Source: Gimesia fumaroli
Lineage (GTDB): Bacteria; Planctomycetota; Planctomycetia; Planctomycetales; Planctomycetaceae
Reading direction: 5' to 3'
Assembly: GCF_007754425.1 (NCBI RefSeq)
Contig: NZ_CP037452.1
Coordinates: forward strand, 6,427,164-6,491,163
DNA length: 64,000 bases
Part shown: piece after piece, positions 9,169 to 18,312 of the stretch
How positions within the stretch are numbered: the first letter of the stretch is position 1
Layout of the letters: each line of letters begins with the position of its first letter
Program-made: the position numbers and the translations under genes
The notes under the pieces: model-generated
What the model saw: only the letters and a program-made list of their open reading frames with translations
What the model was told of the DNA's origin: nothing
The model's database searches: none

Positions 9169-11178
9169 TTACAGGAAAATGTCCAGATACAACACGAAGA
9201 GCATCAAACCCAAAACAAAAATCATGCCGACATAAGTGGCAGCAGCGAGAACCTGTTCGTTGGGTCGCTTTCGTGTGATTCCTTCCCAGCAGAGAAAGAC
9301 CATGTGGCCGCCGTCCAGCACCGGAATCGGCAGGAAGTTCAACACGGCCAGATTCACACTCAGAAAACCGAGGAATAATAACAGTTCGGAATACCCCTGA
9401 TGCGCCACTTCATAAGCTACGGAAGCAATCTTCACCGGCCCACTTAATTCCAGGGGAGAAACACGGCCCGTGACGAGGCTTTTCAACGTCAGATAAATAT
9501 CTTTCGCGGAGTTCGTTGTGTAGGCGACTCCCATTCCCAGCGCCTGTCCCATATCTTGAGCCTGTTGAGTTTCCCGCAACATTTCCATTTTGATGCCCCG
9601 TATCGGAAGAGACCATTGTTCTCCCGGTTCCTGATTCGGATTGACCCAGGGAGTCATTTTGACCTCGCGCAATTGACGTTTATTACTGACGGTCAATTCC
9701 ACAGGCCAGCCTGGACGCGCCTGGATTTCCCAGAACGCATTGGCCCAGTTCACATTTTTGTCATCAAATTCATAGCTGACTTCCGGCATCCCGTTCCAGT
9801 CTGCTGAAGTTTGATTTTCCGGCAGCATGATCTTGATTTTTTTTATCCGCTCATCCGGTTTAATTCCCGCTTTGGCAGCCGGGCTTCCCTCTTCCACTTT
9901 GAGCACAGTGGGAATTACGTGGAACGCAATCCCCAGTGAACCTACCGATAATGGTGTATTCGCATAAATGGGATGTTCCAACCACGCGGGATTGTCCAGC
10001 GGAACCACATTCAGATTGACTTCCGTCGGATTCGCTGCATCTTGCTGACGTTTGACAACCATCGCAACGGTTTCGCCTGCTTTGTCTGAAAAATAATTAG
10101 GCAAACGCAAGGGATTCAACGCTTTCCCGACATCTTTCCCATCAATATGCGTAATCTTGTCGCCGACTTTCAAACCAGCGCGGGCCGCGGGAGAACCATC
10201 CTGGATGGATTCTATCTGACCAATATCCATCCAGAGCCCCAGGCTGTGAAAGGGATTATTTCCCACCGTGATTTCTACGATTTCCGTAGCCGGCGTTCCC
10301 TTTCGATTGACTCCGGCCTTTACTGTCTGATTGCTTTTGGAAGCAAACGCACGTTGCAGCTCTGCATAATTTGCGATCGGTTTCCCATCGATGGTTCGAA
10401 ACGTGTCTCCCTGCAGGAAACTCGGTTCGGCTTTCGCAGCTGCTGAGCCTTTGCTGGTCACACTGGCTCCCGGATCCTGATAGGTTGGAATCTTCAAACT
10501 GTTAGCGGGAATCAGACCAATTTGCGGCCGCGTGCCCGTACGATCAGGCGTAATGGTGACTTCAAATGTTTCACCATTCAGATGTGTGCCTTCCATTGTG
10601 ATATCACCATCACTGAAAGCACTGCTGCGAATGATATCCATATAGGAAGAGGCTTTTTCGCCGTCAATTTTTTCGATCACATCACCAGGCTGAATTCCCG
10701 CTTGCCAGGCAGGCATTCCCGGAATTGCTGCCCCGACCACGCTGGGCATCGAGGCGACTCCCATACGAAACGCGAGGGCGAAGAACAACATCCCGGTGAT
10801 GATATTCATGATCACTCCCGCCGAAATGATTCCCATTCTCTGATACACGGGCTTCGCAGAATACGAACGGGGATCGAGGGCAATTTCTTCACTGGTCAGC
10901 TGGCTGGGATCGACATCATCCTGCCCCAGCATTTTGACGTAGCCACCAAAGGGAATGATCGAGAGCGCATACTCGGTCTCACCATATTTGAAGCTGTAAA
11001 TGATCGGCCCGAAACCAATACTGAACCGTTCGACTTTCACATCACACCACTTGGCAACAGCGAAGTGCCCCAGTTCGTGAAAGAAAATTACCAGCCCCAG
11101 CCCTAATGCAACCAGGGCGATGTTGGTAATTTTGCCAACGAGGGTTCCTAACAATAGACCGGACAACACTACTTCCAC
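9169..11178 (-). CDS. rseP: RseP-type site-2 protease (M50) with about four PDZ domains
   Basis: A 669-residue intramembrane zinc metalloprotease. HELGH at residues 34-38 gives the zinc ligands and catalytic Glu35. The C-terminal LDGG motif (LPIPVLDGGHMVF) supplies the third ligand. The protein is about 220 residues longer than E. coli RseP. The periplasmic part contains PDZ-like units near PAWQAGIQPGDVIEKIDG, QGDTFRTIDGKPI, SPAARAGLKVGDKITHIDG and SPAAKAGIKPDERIKKI. The expected role is cleavage of anti-sigma factors and leftover signal peptides in the inner membrane. The GTG start at 11178 has AAGGAG upstream inside dxr, and the two genes overlap by 10 bases, so they are translationally coupled. 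Confidence 0.93.
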   Translation of the reverse strand: MEVVLSGLLLGTLVGKITNIALVALGLGLVIFFHELGHFAVAKWCDVKVERFSIGFGPIIYSFKYGETEYALSIIPFGGYVKMLGQDDVDPSQLTSEEIALDPRSYSAKPVYQRMGIISAGVIMNIITGMLFFALAFRMGVASMPSVVGAAIPGMPAWQAGIQPGDVIEKIDGEKASSYMDIIRSSAFSDGDITMEGTHLNGETFEVTITPDRTGTRPQIGLIPANSLKIPTYQDPGASVTSKGSAAAKAEPSFLQGDTFRTIDGKPIANYAELQRAFASKSNQTVKAGVNRKGTPATEIVEITVGNNPFHSLGLWMDIGQIESIQDGSPAARAGLKVGDKITHIDGKDVGKALNPLRLPNYFSDKAGETVAMVVKRQQDAANPTEVNLNVVPLDNPAWLEHPIYANTPLSVGSLGIAFHVIPTVLKVEEGSPAAKAGIKPDERIKKIKIMLPENQTSADWNGMPEVSYEFDDKNVNWANAFWEIQARPGWPVELTVSNKRQLREVKMTPWVNPNQEPGEQWSLPIRGIKMEMLRETQQAQDMGQALGMGVAYTTNSAKDIYLTLKSLVTGRVSPLELSGPVKIASVAYEVAHQGYSELLLFLGFLSVNLAVLNFLPIPVLDGGHMVFLCWEGITRKRPNEQVLAAATYVGMIFVLGLMLFVLYLDIFL

Positions 11179-12314
11179 TTTTTTATCTCCTTGCGAGCCC
11201 AGCCATCCAGAAGAAACAGTTCTTCCAGATCAGGGTCAGGATCGAATTGATGTGATTCTAATACTTGTTGACAGGAGGTCGCGATATCACAAAAACGAAA
11301 TTCCCCTGCCAAAAATCGCTCAACGGCGGCTTCATTCGCCGCATTTAATACCGCACCGCACGTCCCCCCCTTTTCGGCAACTTCAAATCCAAGTCGCAAC
11401 GCAGGGAACGCTTCCAGGTCAGGTGGTTCAAAGGTTAATTCAAAAGACCGACTCCAGTCCATCGGAGTATTCAGGCCCGCTATCCTATCAGGATACGTAA
11501 GTGCGTACTGAATGGGAAGCCTCATATCGGGAGGCGAGAGCTGTGCCACCACCGATCCATCCACAAATTCCACCATCGAATGCACAATGGACTGCGGATG
11601 AACGACCACCGAAATTTGATCTGCAGACAGGTTAAACAGCCATTTGGCTTCAATAATCTCGAGCGCCTTGTTCATCATCGTGGCAGAATCGATGGTAATT
11701 TTGGGGCCCATCTCCCACGTCGGATGGGCCAATGCACTTTCGGGCGTAACATCTTTCAGTTCTGAAAGTGTCGCACCCCGAAAGGGACCTCCGCTGGCTG
11801 TTAAAATCACACGTTTTACTTCCTGGGGATGCCCCGCCTGCAGCGCCTGAAAGATTGCATTGTGTTCACTGTCGACAGGCAATAAGATCGCATTGTTTTT
11901 CGCCGCCAGATCCATAATTAGTGGCCCTGCAACGACTAATGTCTCTTTATTGGCAATGCCGACCGTTTTCCCCGCTTCTATCGCCGCCCAGGCTCCTTTC
12001 AAGCCGGCAGCCCCGACAATTCCGCAAATGACGATATCTACTTCCTCAGAAGACGCCACGCGTTCGATCTGATCTTCCCCAAACAGCAGTTCCGTGGAAT
12101 CAGAAAACGCATCGGGGCTGGCGGTCGATTTCAATCCTTCATTGCTCAACACAGACCAGCGGGGATGAAACTGCTTTGACTGCTGCGCCAGCTGTTCCCA
12201 GCTGTTATGTGCGGTAATTGCAGTGAGTTGCATTTCCTGGGGATGGGCGGCAATCACATCAAGTGTACTGGTACCAATCGAACCCGTAGACCCGAGAACG
12301 GCTATTCGCTTCAT
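11169..12314 (-). CDS. dxr: 1-deoxy-D-xylulose 5-phosphate reductoisomerase
   Basis: A 381-residue enzyme from the ATG at 12314, giving the canonical N-terminus MKRIAVLGSTGSIGTSTLDV. An upstream ATG at 12332 would add six residues. The NADPH-binding GSTGSIG, the LLPVDSEHNAIFQ active-site segment, the ASGGPFRG motif and WEMGPKITIDSATMMNKALE are all present. It converts DXP to MEP with NADPH, the committed step of the non-mevalonate isoprenoid pathway, in the cytoplasm. It is followed by rseP in an overlapping arrangement; dxr-rseP adjacency is common in bacteria. It is divergent from ftsH. Confidence 0.96.
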   Translation of the reverse strand: MKRIAVLGSTGSIGTSTLDVIAAHPQEMQLTAITAHNSWEQLAQQSKQFHPRWSVLSNEGLKSTASPDAFSDSTELLFGEDQIERVASSEEVDIVICGIVGAAGLKGAWAAIEAGKTVGIANKETLVVAGPLIMDLAAKNNAILLPVDSEHNAIFQALQAGHPQEVKRVILTASGGPFRGATLSELKDVTPESALAHPTWEMGPKITIDSATMMNKALEIIEAKWLFNLSADQISVVVHPQSIVHSMVEFVDGSVVAQLSPPDMRLPIQYALTYPDRIAGLNTPMDWSRSFELTFEPPDLEAFPALRLGFEVAEKGGTCGAVLNAANEAAVERFLAGEFRFCDIATSCQQVLESHQFDPDPDLEELFLLDGWARKEIKKWK

Positions 12315-12713
12315 TCGACCCTGTTTTCTCATCCTCAGTCGGTATAATTGACTGTGCTATCGATTCACTTAAGAGCGGAAAAAAGACATGCCTCGGTTCA
12401 GTTTTTTGCCCTAACCACCAACGAATCCGCATTTTAGGCGTAATAATTAAACATGGCAAGAGGCATTCCCACTGTAGCAGGTCCTTTTCCGGGCACCTTT
12501 TATTCAGAACGGGGATTTCTCGGGAAACGTTTGATTGACCCCTTTGCTGAAACGACATACATTAACCATAAAGCTAAGATGAAATACTTCTGCTGGAATC
12601 ACTTCTGCTCTAAAACGGATTTGATCGACGACTCAAACATATGAACCTATGGACCCTGACGGCTTCGACTGAACCAGTCAGCATAGCGCACTCCTCTGAA
12701 AAGATTATTCCAC
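12315..12713. other. Divergent intergenic region between dxr and ftsH
   Basis: About 400 bases with no convincing gene. A 63-codon open frame at 12453-12644 has no recognisable protein features and no useful ribosome site. The region must hold the promoters for dxr-rseP and ftsH, but I cannot place them with confidence. Confidence 0.5.
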
Positions 12714-14780
12714 ATGCCAAACATGGATTCGAATCAACCAAATCGAAAAGAACGTCCTTCACCGCCTGAGAACTCTCCCAAAGGTGATGGTCGACGTCCT
12801 GAACCCAAGGGGCCCAAGAGCAACGCGCTCTGGTACCTGATTGTAGGCGGGTTGATTCTGGTCATCACGCTATCAATTTTCTCGAACAATACACGCGGCG
12901 ACAAAATCAAATTCGGCGATTTCGTCAAAGGTCTCAATGACGGAAAATATAACAAGACCAACGTGCACGAACTGAAATTCGGCACAGACTACATCGTCTT
13001 TCAGGATCAGCCCAAACCGGAATCTCCTGAAAAAGGCACCTTGCCGGAAACCACCAAGAAATATTACATCCCGGTCTGGGGAATTCCCTCCGAAACCCGC
13101 GCACAACTGCAATCGAAGCTGGAATCAAAAGATATCGTGGTTGATTCCGAAAGCCGCCCCTCTGAATGGGAATCGCTGATCGCCGTTTTGTTTTTCCCGA
13201 TCGTGCTGTTGATTTTTGTGATTTACCTCTTCCGCCGCATGGGAGGCGCAGGCTCGCCTATGTCATTCGGACGCAGCCGAGGGAAGATGTACGCACAAGA
13301 GGATATCGAAGTCACCTTCAGTGATGTCGCAGGCATCGAAGAAGCCGTCGAAGAACTCCGCGAAGTCGTGGAGTTCTTGAAAACACCCGCCAAATACCAG
13401 GCACTCGGCGGCCGCATTCCCAAAGGGGTTTTGCTCGTCGGTCCTCCGGGAACCGGAAAAACCATGCTCGCCAAGGCCGTTGCCGGCGAAGCAGGTGTGC
13501 CCTTCTATGGTCTATCTGGTTCTGACTTCGTGGAAATGTTTGTCGGCGTGGGTGCTGCCCGCGTGCGGGATATGTTCCAGCAAGCGGCCCAGCGATCGCC
13601 GGCCATTATTTTCATCGACGAACTCGACGCACTCGGAAAGACGCGAGGCAGCGGCATGCCCGGCGGTCATGATGAGCGCGAACAGACACTCAATGCACTC
13701 CTGGTGGAAATGGACGGATTTGGTTCCGATCAGAGCGTGATTGTGATGGGCGCCACCAACCGTCCGGAAACATTAGACCCGGCGTTAATGCGTCCCGGTC
13801 GATTCGACCGTCACGTACTCGTTGACCGTCCCGATGTCCGCGGCCGAGAAGCGATTCTTAAAGTGCACAGCGCCAAAGTCAAAATGGACGAATCGGTCAA
13901 CCTGCAACACATCGCCAAGATCACCCCCGGTTTCGTGGGAGCGGATCTGGCCAATCTAATCAACGAAGCAGCTCTGCTCGCCGCACGAAATAATAAAGAC
14001 GCCGTCTCCATGCTGGAATGTGAAGAAGGCGTTGAACGCGTCGTCGCAGGTCTGGAAAAATCGACCCGACTGATTCATGAAGACGAAAAAAGCCGCGTCG
14101 CCTATCACGAATGCGGACACGCTCTGGTGGCCTGTTCGCTACCCAATGTCGACCCTGTGCACAAAATTTCGATCGTGCCCCGTGGCTTAGGTGCACTCGG
14201 CTACACGCTGCAGCGTCCTGAAGAAGAAAAGCAACTGGTCACACAAAGTGAACTGGAAAGCCGGATTTGCGTACTGCTGGGTGGTATCGCCGCCGAAGAA
14301 ATCATTTACCAGGAAACCTCAACCGGTGCCCAGAACGACTTGCAGCGGGCCACCGACCTGGCACGACGCATGGTCACCGAATTCGGTATGAGTCAGAAAC
14401 TAGGCCGCGTGCATTACAGCGAAACCAGACGTTCCCCATTCCTGGGCGACTCACAAAATTCGGGTGAAGGGGTTCACAGCGAAAATACATTGCGGGAAAT
14501 CGATCTGGAAATCAGACGGATCATCGATCAATGCTCAAAAATTGCTTACGAAGTGCTGGATGAACGCCGCGAACTGCTGGAACATCTCACCAGAGATTTG
14601 CTCGAATGCGAAGTAATGGACATGGACCAACTCCAGGCCATTCTGAAAGAGCATCAACGGGGCCCGCAAATCAAACCGGGCACCTTTAAAGGAAGCACTT
14701 CTGAAAGCAAAACCAGCGATCAGGAAAAAGAAGAACCTCCAGCCGATAACGATCAGCCAGCTGACGGAACAGGAGCATGA
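12714..14780 (+). CDS. ftsH: ATP-dependent zinc metalloprotease FtsH
   Basis: A 688-residue membrane AAA+ protease. Two helices (about residues 40-58 and 157-177) flank a short periplasmic domain. The AAA module has Walker A GPPGTGKT at 243-250, Walker [11 protein letters not shown], and the second region of homology [10 protein letters not shown]. The peptidase zinc motif HECGH is at 465-469. The N-terminus is long and Pro/Lys-rich, and the C-terminal tail is Glu/Pro-rich ([11 protein letters not shown]). FtsH degrades misfolded membrane proteins and short-lived regulators. The start at 12714 has no clear Shine-Dalgarno site, and the ATG at 12723 is an alternative. The stop overlaps the LOG-family start by four bases. 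Confidence 0.96.
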   Translation: MPNMDSNQPNRKERPSPPENSPKGDGRRPEPKGPKSNALWYLIVGGLILVITLSIFSNNTRGDKIKFGDFVKGLNDGKYNKTNVHELKFGTDYIVFQDQPKPESPEKGTLPETTKKYYIPVWGIPSETRAQLQSKLESKDIVVDSESRPSEWESLIAVLFFPIVLLIFVIYLFRRMGGAGSPMSFGRSRGKMYAQEDIEVTFSDVAGIEEAVEELREVVEFLKTPAKYQALGGRIPKGVLLVGPPGTGKTMLAKAVAGEAGVPFYGLSGSDFVEMFVGVGAARVRDMFQQAAQRSPAIIFIDELDALGKTRGSGMPGGHDEREQTLNALLVEMDGFGSDQSVIVMGATNRPETLDPALMRPGRFDRHVLVDRPDVRGREAILKVHSAKVKMDESVNLQHIAKITPGFVGADLANLINEAALLAARNNKDAVSMLECEEGVERVVAGLEKSTRLIHEDEKSRVAYHECGHALVACSLPNVDPVHKISIVPRGLGALGYTLQRPEEEKQLVTQSELESRICVLLGGIAAEEIIYQETSTGAQNDLQRATDLARRMVTEFGMSQKLGRVHYSETRRSPFLGDSQNSGEGVHSENTLREIDLEIRRIIDQCSKIAYEVLDERRELLEHLTRDLLECEVMDMDQLQAILKEHQRGPQIKPGTFKGSTSESKTSDQEKEEPPADNDQPADGTGA

Positions 14781-15367
14781 GCAAACTCAAAAGCCTCTGC
14801 GTCTTTTGCGGTTCCAAAGCGGGAAGCGATCAGCAGTACCAGCAGTCTGCCATTGAACTGGGTCGTCTCATGGCGCAACGCAACATCGCGCTCGTGTATG
14901 GAGGTGGCAGTGTCGGATTGATGGGCATCATCGCCGACGCGGTACTGGAATCCGGGGGAAAGGTCATCGGCGTCATTCCGCGACAGCTGGCAACGAGAGA
15001 ACTCGTGCACCCCGGCGTCAAAGAAATGTATGTCGTCGAAGATATGCACACCCGCAAAGCAAAAATGTCGGAATGCTCCGACGCCTTCATCGCCATGCCG
15101 GGCGGCTTTGGAACATTGGAAGAACTGTTCGAAGTCGTCTCCTGGGTGCAGCTGGGAATTTATTCCAAACCGGTCGGCTTGCTGAATACAGCCGGCTTTT
15201 ACGATCCGCTGTTGAACATGGTCGAACATTGCATCGAAACGGAATTCATCAAACCCAAATACCGGGACCTGATCATCGCCGACGACAGCCCATCCACATT
15301 GCTCGATCATCTCGAACGGCACGAACTGCCGACCATCGAAAAAATCCTGAACCCCGATCAGATTTAA
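14777..15367 (+). CDS. LOG-family (TIGR00730) nucleotide phosphoribohydrolase
   Basis: A 196-residue cytoplasmic protein starting [15 protein letters not shown], with the LOG signatures GGGSVGLMG and [13 protein letters not shown]. Family members hydrolyse cytokinin riboside 5'-monophosphate or ordinary nucleoside 5'-monophosphates; the bacterial substrate is often unclear. It overlaps ftsH by ATGA and has an AGGAG site just inside the ftsH 3' end, so it is very probably co-translated with it. It converges on acpS with a 36-base gap. Confidence 0.9.
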   Translation: MSKLKSLCVFCGSKAGSDQQYQQSAIELGRLMAQRNIALVYGGGSVGLMGIIADAVLESGGKVIGVIPRQLATRELVHPGVKEMYVVEDMHTRKAKMSECSDAFIAMPGGFGTLEELFEVVSWVQLGIYSKPVGLLNTAGFYDPLLNMVEHCIETEFIKPKYRDLIIADDSPSTLLDHLERHELPTIEKILNPDQI

Positions 15368-15403
15368 CCAGCCAGATTTAATCCACGGCTTCCAGTGCTC
15401 GGA

Positions 15404-15790
15404 TTACCCGGCGTTGCCCAGTGCGATCGCCGTTGCTGTCGCAAATTCGCGACTGTGAGATATGGTAATCAGAATCTCTTCAATCCCCATTTCTCCGGCG
15501 TAACTCTCTACTCCACCGGAAATCACAATAGTCGGCTTACCGCTTTTTAAATTGATGACTTCGATTTCTTTCCAACCGATTCCTTTGATAAAGCCGGTTC
15601 CTAACGTCTTCATCACCGCTTCCTTGGCGGCCCAGCGACCGGCATAATGCTGCTCCTTGTTCTTTTTAGAGCCGCAATACTCGTTTTCACTCTCTGTAAA
15701 CACACGATTCAGAAACGTATCTCCATGCCGCTCAATCATTTGACCGATGCGTGAGATCTCGACGATATCTGTTCCCAATCCGACTATCAC
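15404..15790 (-). CDS. acpS: Holo-[acyl-carrier-protein] synthase
   Basis: A 128-residue protein starting from GTG at 15790 (IVGLGTDIVEISRIGQMIERHG). The magnesium-binding Asp of GTDIVE, the FLNRVFTESENEYC segment and the AGRWAAKEAVMKTLGTG helix are characteristic. It transfers 4'-phosphopantetheine from CoA to the serine of apo-ACP, which activates fatty acid synthesis. The length is normal for the family. It stands alone on the minus strand, convergent with the LOG-family gene. Confidence 0.95.
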   Translation of the reverse strand: MIVGLGTDIVEISRIGQMIERHGDTFLNRVFTESENEYCGSKKNKEQHYAGRWAAKEAVMKTLGTGFIKGIGWKEIEVINLKSGKPTIVISGGVESYAGEMGIEEILITISHSREFATATAIALGNAG

Positions 15791-16066
15791 TGATATTTAC
15801 CTTGCTTCTGATCGCATGTATAATGAAGGCGATTTCAAATCTTTCTCTGATTTCTGAAACAGAATCAATTCCGGCGGGGTATTTACCTCTAGAGCGGCTT
15901 GAGCAGAATCGTCCGTTCAATTTCGGTTGTTCTGCGAAGAAATCAAACCACTCTGAAAAACGCGACGCAACCTTCAACCCGATTCCGGGTTCGATAAGGA
16001 AATGGTGTTTTAAACAGAATCAGCGCCCATCATTAAATATGAGTTGAGAGGGGAGTTCAAGGTCGA

Positions 16067-18052
16067 ATGCAACGCTTCTATTATCTAATCCCGGGATTCC
16101 TGTCGGTCTGTCTGTTTACCTCTTCGGTATTTGCTGCATCAACGGATTCTCTCATCGGAAAAAAGATCGAGAATTTCAGCCTCAAAGATTTTCGTGGGAA
16201 AACCGTGCAACTGAATGACCAGCAAGACAAAAAGTTGATGGTCATCGCCTTTCTGGGAACCGAATGCCCGCTGGCCAAACTGTACGGCGGCCGTCTCCAG
16301 AAATTATCAGACGAATTTTCAGAGCAGGGCGTTGCCTTTTATGCCGTCATGTCCAATCAGCAGGACTCGCTGACGGAGATCGCCGCTTACGCACGCAAAC
16401 ATGATATTCAATTTCCAGTCCTCAAAGATGCCGGCAATCATGTCGCCGATCAAATCGGCGCTGTACGAACTCCTGAAGTCTTTCTTCTCGACCAGGAACG
16501 AAAAATCCGCTACCACGGTCGTGTGGATGATCAATATGGCGTTGGCTACATCAGGGATGAACCCAACCGGGAAGATCTCAAAGTCGCCATCACAGAGTTA
16601 CTCGCACAGAAACCAGTCAGCGTTGCTTCCACAAAACCGGTTGGCTGTTTCATCGGCCGCATCCGCGAGCCTGATCCCAACAGCACGATCACCTATTCCA
16701 ATCAGATCTCCCGCCTGTTTCAAAAACATTGCGTCGAATGCCATCGAAAGGGAGAAATCGCACCGTTCGAACTGACTGAATACCAGGAAGTCGCTGGCTG
16801 GGCGGAAACGATCGCCGAAGTCGTCCGCGATCAACGCATGCCTCCCTGGCACGCCGACCCGGCCCACGGCAAATTTGCCAACGACCGCAGTCTGACCAAA
16901 GCAGAAAAAGAACTCATTTACCAGTGGGTCGAAAACGGCGCACCGGAAGGAGATCCCAAAGATCTGCCCGCACCGAAAACATTTGTCACTGGCTGGAAGC
17001 TGCCTCAAAAACCAGACGCCGTTTTCTATATGGATGACAAACCATTTACCGTTCCCGCACAAGCCGGTAAGCGAGGCGTCAAGTATCAGTATTTCACAGT
17101 CGATCCCGGCTTCAAAGAGGACAAGTGGATCACCGGTGCCGAAGCACTGCCCGGCAACCGGGCCGTCGTGCATCATATTCTGGTCTTCGCTCGCCCGCCT
17201 CAGGGAAAACGGGTTCGCGTCTTCGGAGAAGGCGATCAATTCCTCGTCGGTTACGTTCCCGGTTCACGCGAAGTCATGATGCACCCGGGAATGGCCAAGA
17301 AAATTCCCGCCGGCTCCAAGCTGGTCTTTCAGATGCATTACACCCCCATCGGCACCGAACAACAGGATCGCAGTAAACTCGGCCTGGTCTTCACCGAGGA
17401 ATCTAAGGTGACGCATCAGGTCGTAACGGCGCAGGTCATCAACGAAGACTTTGTCCGCCGCCGGTTTAAAATCGCCGCCAATGACGACAACTTCAAAATC
17501 GAAGCGACTTCGCCCCCCAATGATCGCAAAGGCCTACTGTTGAGCTACATGCCGCATATGCACGTGCGGGGGAAATCGTTCCGCTACGAATTGAGAAAAA
17601 CGCCGGATAAGCCAGGCGAAATTCTAATTGATGTCCCCGCCTTCGATTTCAACTGGCAGACAGCTTATGGGATCGAAAAACCTATTCCCATCGAAATCGG
17701 CGACTACATTCACTGTGTCGCGCACTACAATAACTCTGACAGCAACCCTTCAAACCCCAACCCCAACGAAGCCGTCCCCTGGGGTGATCAGACCTGGCAT
17801 GAAATGATGATCGGCTACTTCAATGTCGCGATCCCCATAGAAGAAGCGCAGGAAGAGAACCAGTTCAAAACAGTCGCCTTCCGACTCGTCCGCCGTCGTG
17901 ATAAAAATGCGAACGGCAAACTGGAACAGACCGAAGTACCACTGACGGAACTCCCCTTGTTCTTCAAGGCCGACCAGAACAAGGACGCAGTCGTCACCGT
18001 CGACGAACTCGCCACCATGATCGAAAAAACTCGCGGCAAGAAAAAAGAATAG
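16067..18052 (+). CDS. Exported redoxin / CxxCH / copper-type monooxygenase fusion with EF-hand tail
   Basis: A 661-residue protein. After a signal peptide (cleavage near VFAAS, residue 24) comes an AhpC/TSA-type redoxin domain to about 185 (LGTECPLAKLY; single Cys, no CxxC). A planctomycete CxxCH motif, CVECH, is at 222-226 with RMPPWHADP downstream. From about 320 to 600 the sequence resembles the Cu(II) ascorbate-dependent monooxygenase fold (AVVHHILVFARPP, VFQMHYTPIG, MPHMHVRGKSF). The end has two EF-hand-like loops, DKNANGKLEQTE and DQNKDAVVTVDE. Oxidation of an unknown substrate outside the cytoplasm is inferred. A strong terminator follows immediately. Confidence 0.85.
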   Translation: MQRFYYLIPGFLSVCLFTSSVFAASTDSLIGKKIENFSLKDFRGKTVQLNDQQDKKLMVIAFLGTECPLAKLYGGRLQKLSDEFSEQGVAFYAVMSNQQDSLTEIAAYARKHDIQFPVLKDAGNHVADQIGAVRTPEVFLLDQERKIRYHGRVDDQYGVGYIRDEPNREDLKVAITELLAQKPVSVASTKPVGCFIGRIREPDPNSTITYSNQISRLFQKHCVECHRKGEIAPFELTEYQEVAGWAETIAEVVRDQRMPPWHADPAHGKFANDRSLTKAEKELIYQWVENGAPEGDPKDLPAPKTFVTGWKLPQKPDAVFYMDDKPFTVPAQAGKRGVKYQYFTVDPGFKEDKWITGAEALPGNRAVVHHILVFARPPQGKRVRVFGEGDQFLVGYVPGSREVMMHPGMAKKIPAGSKLVFQMHYTPIGTEQQDRSKLGLVFTEESKVTHQVVTAQVINEDFVRRRFKIAANDDNFKIEATSPPNDRKGLLLSYMPHMHVRGKSFRYELRKTPDKPGEILIDVPAFDFNWQTAYGIEKPIPIEIGDYIHCVAHYNNSDSNPSNPNPNEAVPWGDQTWHEMMIGYFNVAIPIEEAQEENQFKTVAFRLVRRRDKNANGKLEQTEVPLTELPLFFKADQNKDAVVTVDELATMIEKTRGKKKE

Positions 18053-18081
18053 CAGTACTTCGTATATTTTCGTTTCAAGCG

Positions 18082-18127
18082 AAAGCCACTGTCAGACGAG
18101 TGAAATCTTCTGACAGTGGCTTTTATT
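18082..18127 (+). terminator. Rho-independent terminator
   Basis: A perfect 15-bp stem (18082-18096 with 18109-18123) carries the core GCCACTGTCAGA. The loop is 12 bases and the stem runs into TTTTATTCTTT. It lies 30 bases after the redoxin fusion gene stop. The A-rich 5' side could allow weak function on the other strand. Confidence 0.9.
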
Positions 18128-18312
18128 CTTTCTGCCTTCATTTCTGGCATGCTTTCCCCTTTCAGTAGACCAAATGAATAATAATATATATTTGTATTGA
18201 TCATGCATCTGAACGGCCATAATATAGTACGAACGCAGTCAGGCCGCGCATCACCAGACTCAACTATGGAAACAGCTCTTAATCCCCACCTGTATTATCG
18301 ATTAATCGAGTA

